Assembly (NCBI GenBank): GCA_946630765.1
Contig: CAMOZF010000089.1
Span: 1 to 7,217, forward strand
Direction of reading: 5' to 3'
Length of the DNA: 7,217 nt
Origin: an uncultured Lachnospiraceae bacterium
Lineage (GTDB): Bacteria > Bacillota_A > Clostridia > Lachnospirales > Lachnospiraceae
Shown here piece after piece: positions 6,002 through 7,217 of the stretch. The position numbers were made by a program, and so were the translations under genes. Within the stretch, counting starts at the first letter, position 1; the number at the start of each line of letters is the position of its first letter. The notes under the pieces were generated by a model that saw only the letters and a list, made by a program, of their open reading frames with translations, had not been told where the DNA came from and ran no database searches.

Positions 6002-6971
6002 TGTTTTCGGCATTGAGTCGGGATGTCTGGACCTGAATGTCTGCATCAACGAGATGCCGCCGCTCAATCGTGGCACACAGGTCTACGATCTTTCATGGCA
6101 GGGCGGCGGAAAGGTCAGCTCCGGCATGATTGCGGCCGCGAGACTCGGCGCGAAATGTACGATGAGCGGCGCTTTAGGGGACGACGAGTACGGACGGATC
6201 CAGTACAATGACTTCGTGCGCCACGGCATTAATCTGTCGAATTTCATCCTGCGGGAGGGGAAGACCTCTTCGCTGGATATCGTGGTCGCCGAGAAGAAAT
6301 CCATGACCCGGACGATGCTTTTCAAGGCCGGAACCGTCGAGCCGATGACGAAGGAAGAGGTGGACTGGAGCCTTCTTCTGGATTCGAAGCTCCTGTTCAT
6401 CGCCGGATACCGCGACATGCCCTTCGAGGCCGCGCGCTACGCGAAAAGCCACGGCATTGAGGTGCTGATTGACGCAGACGGCTACAGCGAGAGCATTTAT
6501 GAGATGATCCCGCTCGTGGATTACTTCATCGCTTCCGAATTCTGCTTCGACGGACTTTTCCCGGGCGCGAAGGAAAAAGGTCTTGAGAATCTCGAAGAAG
6601 AGTGCCGGAAGATCCGCGAAATGGGCCCGAAGGCCGTGATCTTCACCTTCGGCGAAAATGGCCTGATCGGTCTGGATGATGAAGGCTATTTCACGCTGCC
6701 GGCCTTCAAGGTGGACGTGGTCGATACGGTCGGCGCGGGCGATATTTTCCACGGCTCCTTCACGGCCTTTCTCGCGCAGGGCAAATCGGTCCGTGAGTGC
6801 GCGCGCTACTCAAGCGCCACTTCCGCGATCAAGTGCTCCAGAATCGGCGGCCGCGCAGGCATTCCGACGATGGATGTGCTGGAAAAATTCCTCGCAACCG
6901 GCGAGATCGACTACAGCGAGATCGACGAGCGCGTGGAATTCTACAGAAACGGTAACGAAAACCTCCGCTGA
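5988..6971 (+). CDS. PfkB-family (ribokinase-like) carbohydrate kinase
   Basis: A 327-residue cytoplasmic sugar kinase of the PfkB/ribokinase family, which transfers phosphate from ATP to a sugar or nucleoside hydroxyl. The N-terminal region has the substrate-binding GGG stretch (39-41) followed by SSGMIAAARLGA and GALGDDEYG (61-69). The C-terminal signature DTVGAGDIFHGSF starts at 246, with anion-hole GAG (249-251) and catalytic base D252. A ribokinase-type lid region is present near residues 10-35. The usual Asn after the first GG is not seen; GGGKVSSG replaces GGxxxN, so the substrate may differ from ribose or fructose. GGGGAAGG within the preceding gene (5975-5983) is the ribosome binding site, five bases before ATG at 5988. 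Start and upstream stop overlap by 14 bases, indicating coupling to the phosphatase. The substrate is unassigned. Confidence 0.93.
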   Translation: MKKYDVFGIESGCLDLNVCINEMPPLNRGTQVYDLSWQGGGKVSSGMIAAARLGAKCTMSGALGDDEYGRIQYNDFVRHGINLSNFILREGKTSSLDIVVAEKKSMTRTMLFKAGTVEPMTKEEVDWSLLLDSKLLFIAGYRDMPFEAARYAKSHGIEVLIDADGYSESIYEMIPLVDYFIASEFCFDGLFPGAKEKGLENLEEECRKIREMGPKAVIFTFGENGLIGLDDEGYFTLPAFKVDVVDTVGAGDIFHGSFTAFLAQGKSVRECARYSSATSAIKCSRIGGRAGIPTMDVLEKFLATGEIDYSEIDERVEFYRNGNENLR

Positions 6972-6984
6972 AGGAGGGAATGAA

Positions 6985-7041
6985 ATGCCGGAGCCCCTTG
7001 ATACGGGCGTTGACGGCAGGACGATATGGAATCAGGAGTGA
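6985..7041 (+). CDS. Possible 18-codon small ORF or leader peptide
   Basis: AAGGAGGG (6971-6978), a nearly perfect Shine-Dalgarno and the strongest in this window, is followed seven bases later by ATG at 6985 and an open frame MPEPLDTGVDGRTIWNQE ending in TGA at 7039-7041. The next gene starts two bases after that stop, which is typical of translational coupling. An alternative ATG at 6980, only about two bases from the SD, opens a different frame of 28 codons to 7066. I recognise no family and no run of a single amino acid that would mark an attenuator. It may be a real small peptide, a coupling device, or the stub of a gene lost by deletion. Confidence 0.35.
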   Translation: MPEPLDTGVDGRTIWNQE

Positions 7042-7043
7042 CG

Positions 7044-7217
7044 ATGCTGACAGTCAGGCGCTTTAAAACGGAGGATCTTCTGAAGATCCGCAGTATGAAT
7101 CCGGGCATGGCCGAGGACCTGATGTCGCACGGGAACCTGTTCCCGGCGTCCGCGGTCGTTGTCGTCGACGAAGCGGAGACCTTTTTCGGCGCCGCCTACA
7201 TTCTGATGACCCAGAGC
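7044..7217 (+). CDS. Probable GNAT-family acetyltransferase (N-terminal part)
   Basis: 58 codons run to the window end from ATG at 7044, with AGGAG at 7034-7038 five bases upstream. In-frame alternatives are GTG 7038 and ATG 7026, but the SD favours 7044. The start MLTVRRFKTEDLLKIRSM matches the usual GNAT opening (beta-1, then an acidic ED and a helix). A strand-like VVVVDEAETFFGAAYI then follows, as in GNAT beta-2/beta-3. The acetyl-CoA-binding motif would lie beyond the window, so the family call is tentative. These enzymes transfer acetyl from acetyl-CoA to an amine; the substrate is unknown. The gene is close behind the PfkB gene and the short open frame, and probably in the same operon. 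Confidence 0.6.
   Translation, partial: MLTVRRFKTEDLLKIRSMNPGMAEDLMSHGNLFPASAVVVVDEAETFFGAAYILMTQS

Noticed and set aside
1..7217. CRISPR array, tRNA or rRNA gene, transposase, phage or defence genes
   Set aside because: I found no spaced direct repeats, no cloverleaf or rRNA-like sequence, and no such proteins; the window reads as ordinary metabolic genes.

Overview
The window looks like chromosomal DNA from an anaerobic Firmicute, most likely a Lachnospiraceae-type gut or rumen clostridium with a fairly GC-rich genome. This rests on protein style (an aldo/keto reductase with a C-terminal clostridial-type 2x[4Fe-4S] ferredoxin domain, a cytoplasmic sialate O-acetylesterase-like SGNH hydrolase, a GH5 lipoprotein), strong AGGAG-type ribosome binding sites and extended -10 promoters. 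It is an inference from family resemblance, not a database match.

Layout. Positions 3-68 hold the last codons of an unidentified gene, followed by a bidirectional terminator (78-103). The aldo/keto reductase (133-1254, minus) and the acetylesterase-like hydrolase (1474-3114, plus) are divergent from a 219-bp intergenic region that carries back-to-back promoters and an imperfect inverted repeat between them. A second hairpin terminator (3146-3181) separates the esterase from a convergent gene for a secreted GH5 lipoprotein (3194-4086, minus). That gene is broken: the lipoprotein N-terminus and the catalytic C-terminal half are in different frames, and about 100 residues of the barrel are missing between them. 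Divergent promoters at 4120-4197 serve the GH5 remnant and a nitrilase-superfamily amidohydrolase (4262-5098, plus).

A nested palindromic repeat (about 5106-5220) fills the gap before a run of plus-strand genes: an inositol-monophosphatase-family phosphatase (5240-6001), a PfkB-family sugar kinase overlapping it by 14 bases (5988-6971), an 18-codon open frame behind a near-perfect Shine-Dalgarno (6985-7041), and the start of a probable GNAT acetyltransferase (7044 to the window end).

How the genes fit together. The esterase and the GH5 remnant suggest glycan use. The phosphatase/kinase pair is translationally coupled and probably acts on a related sugar or polyol phosphate. The substrates of the reductase, amidohydrolase, phosphatase and kinase cannot be read from sequence. 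I see no defence system, mobile-element gene, CRISPR array or RNA gene. The points most worth a second look are the GH5 deletion/frameshift, the palindromic repeat, and the short open frame.
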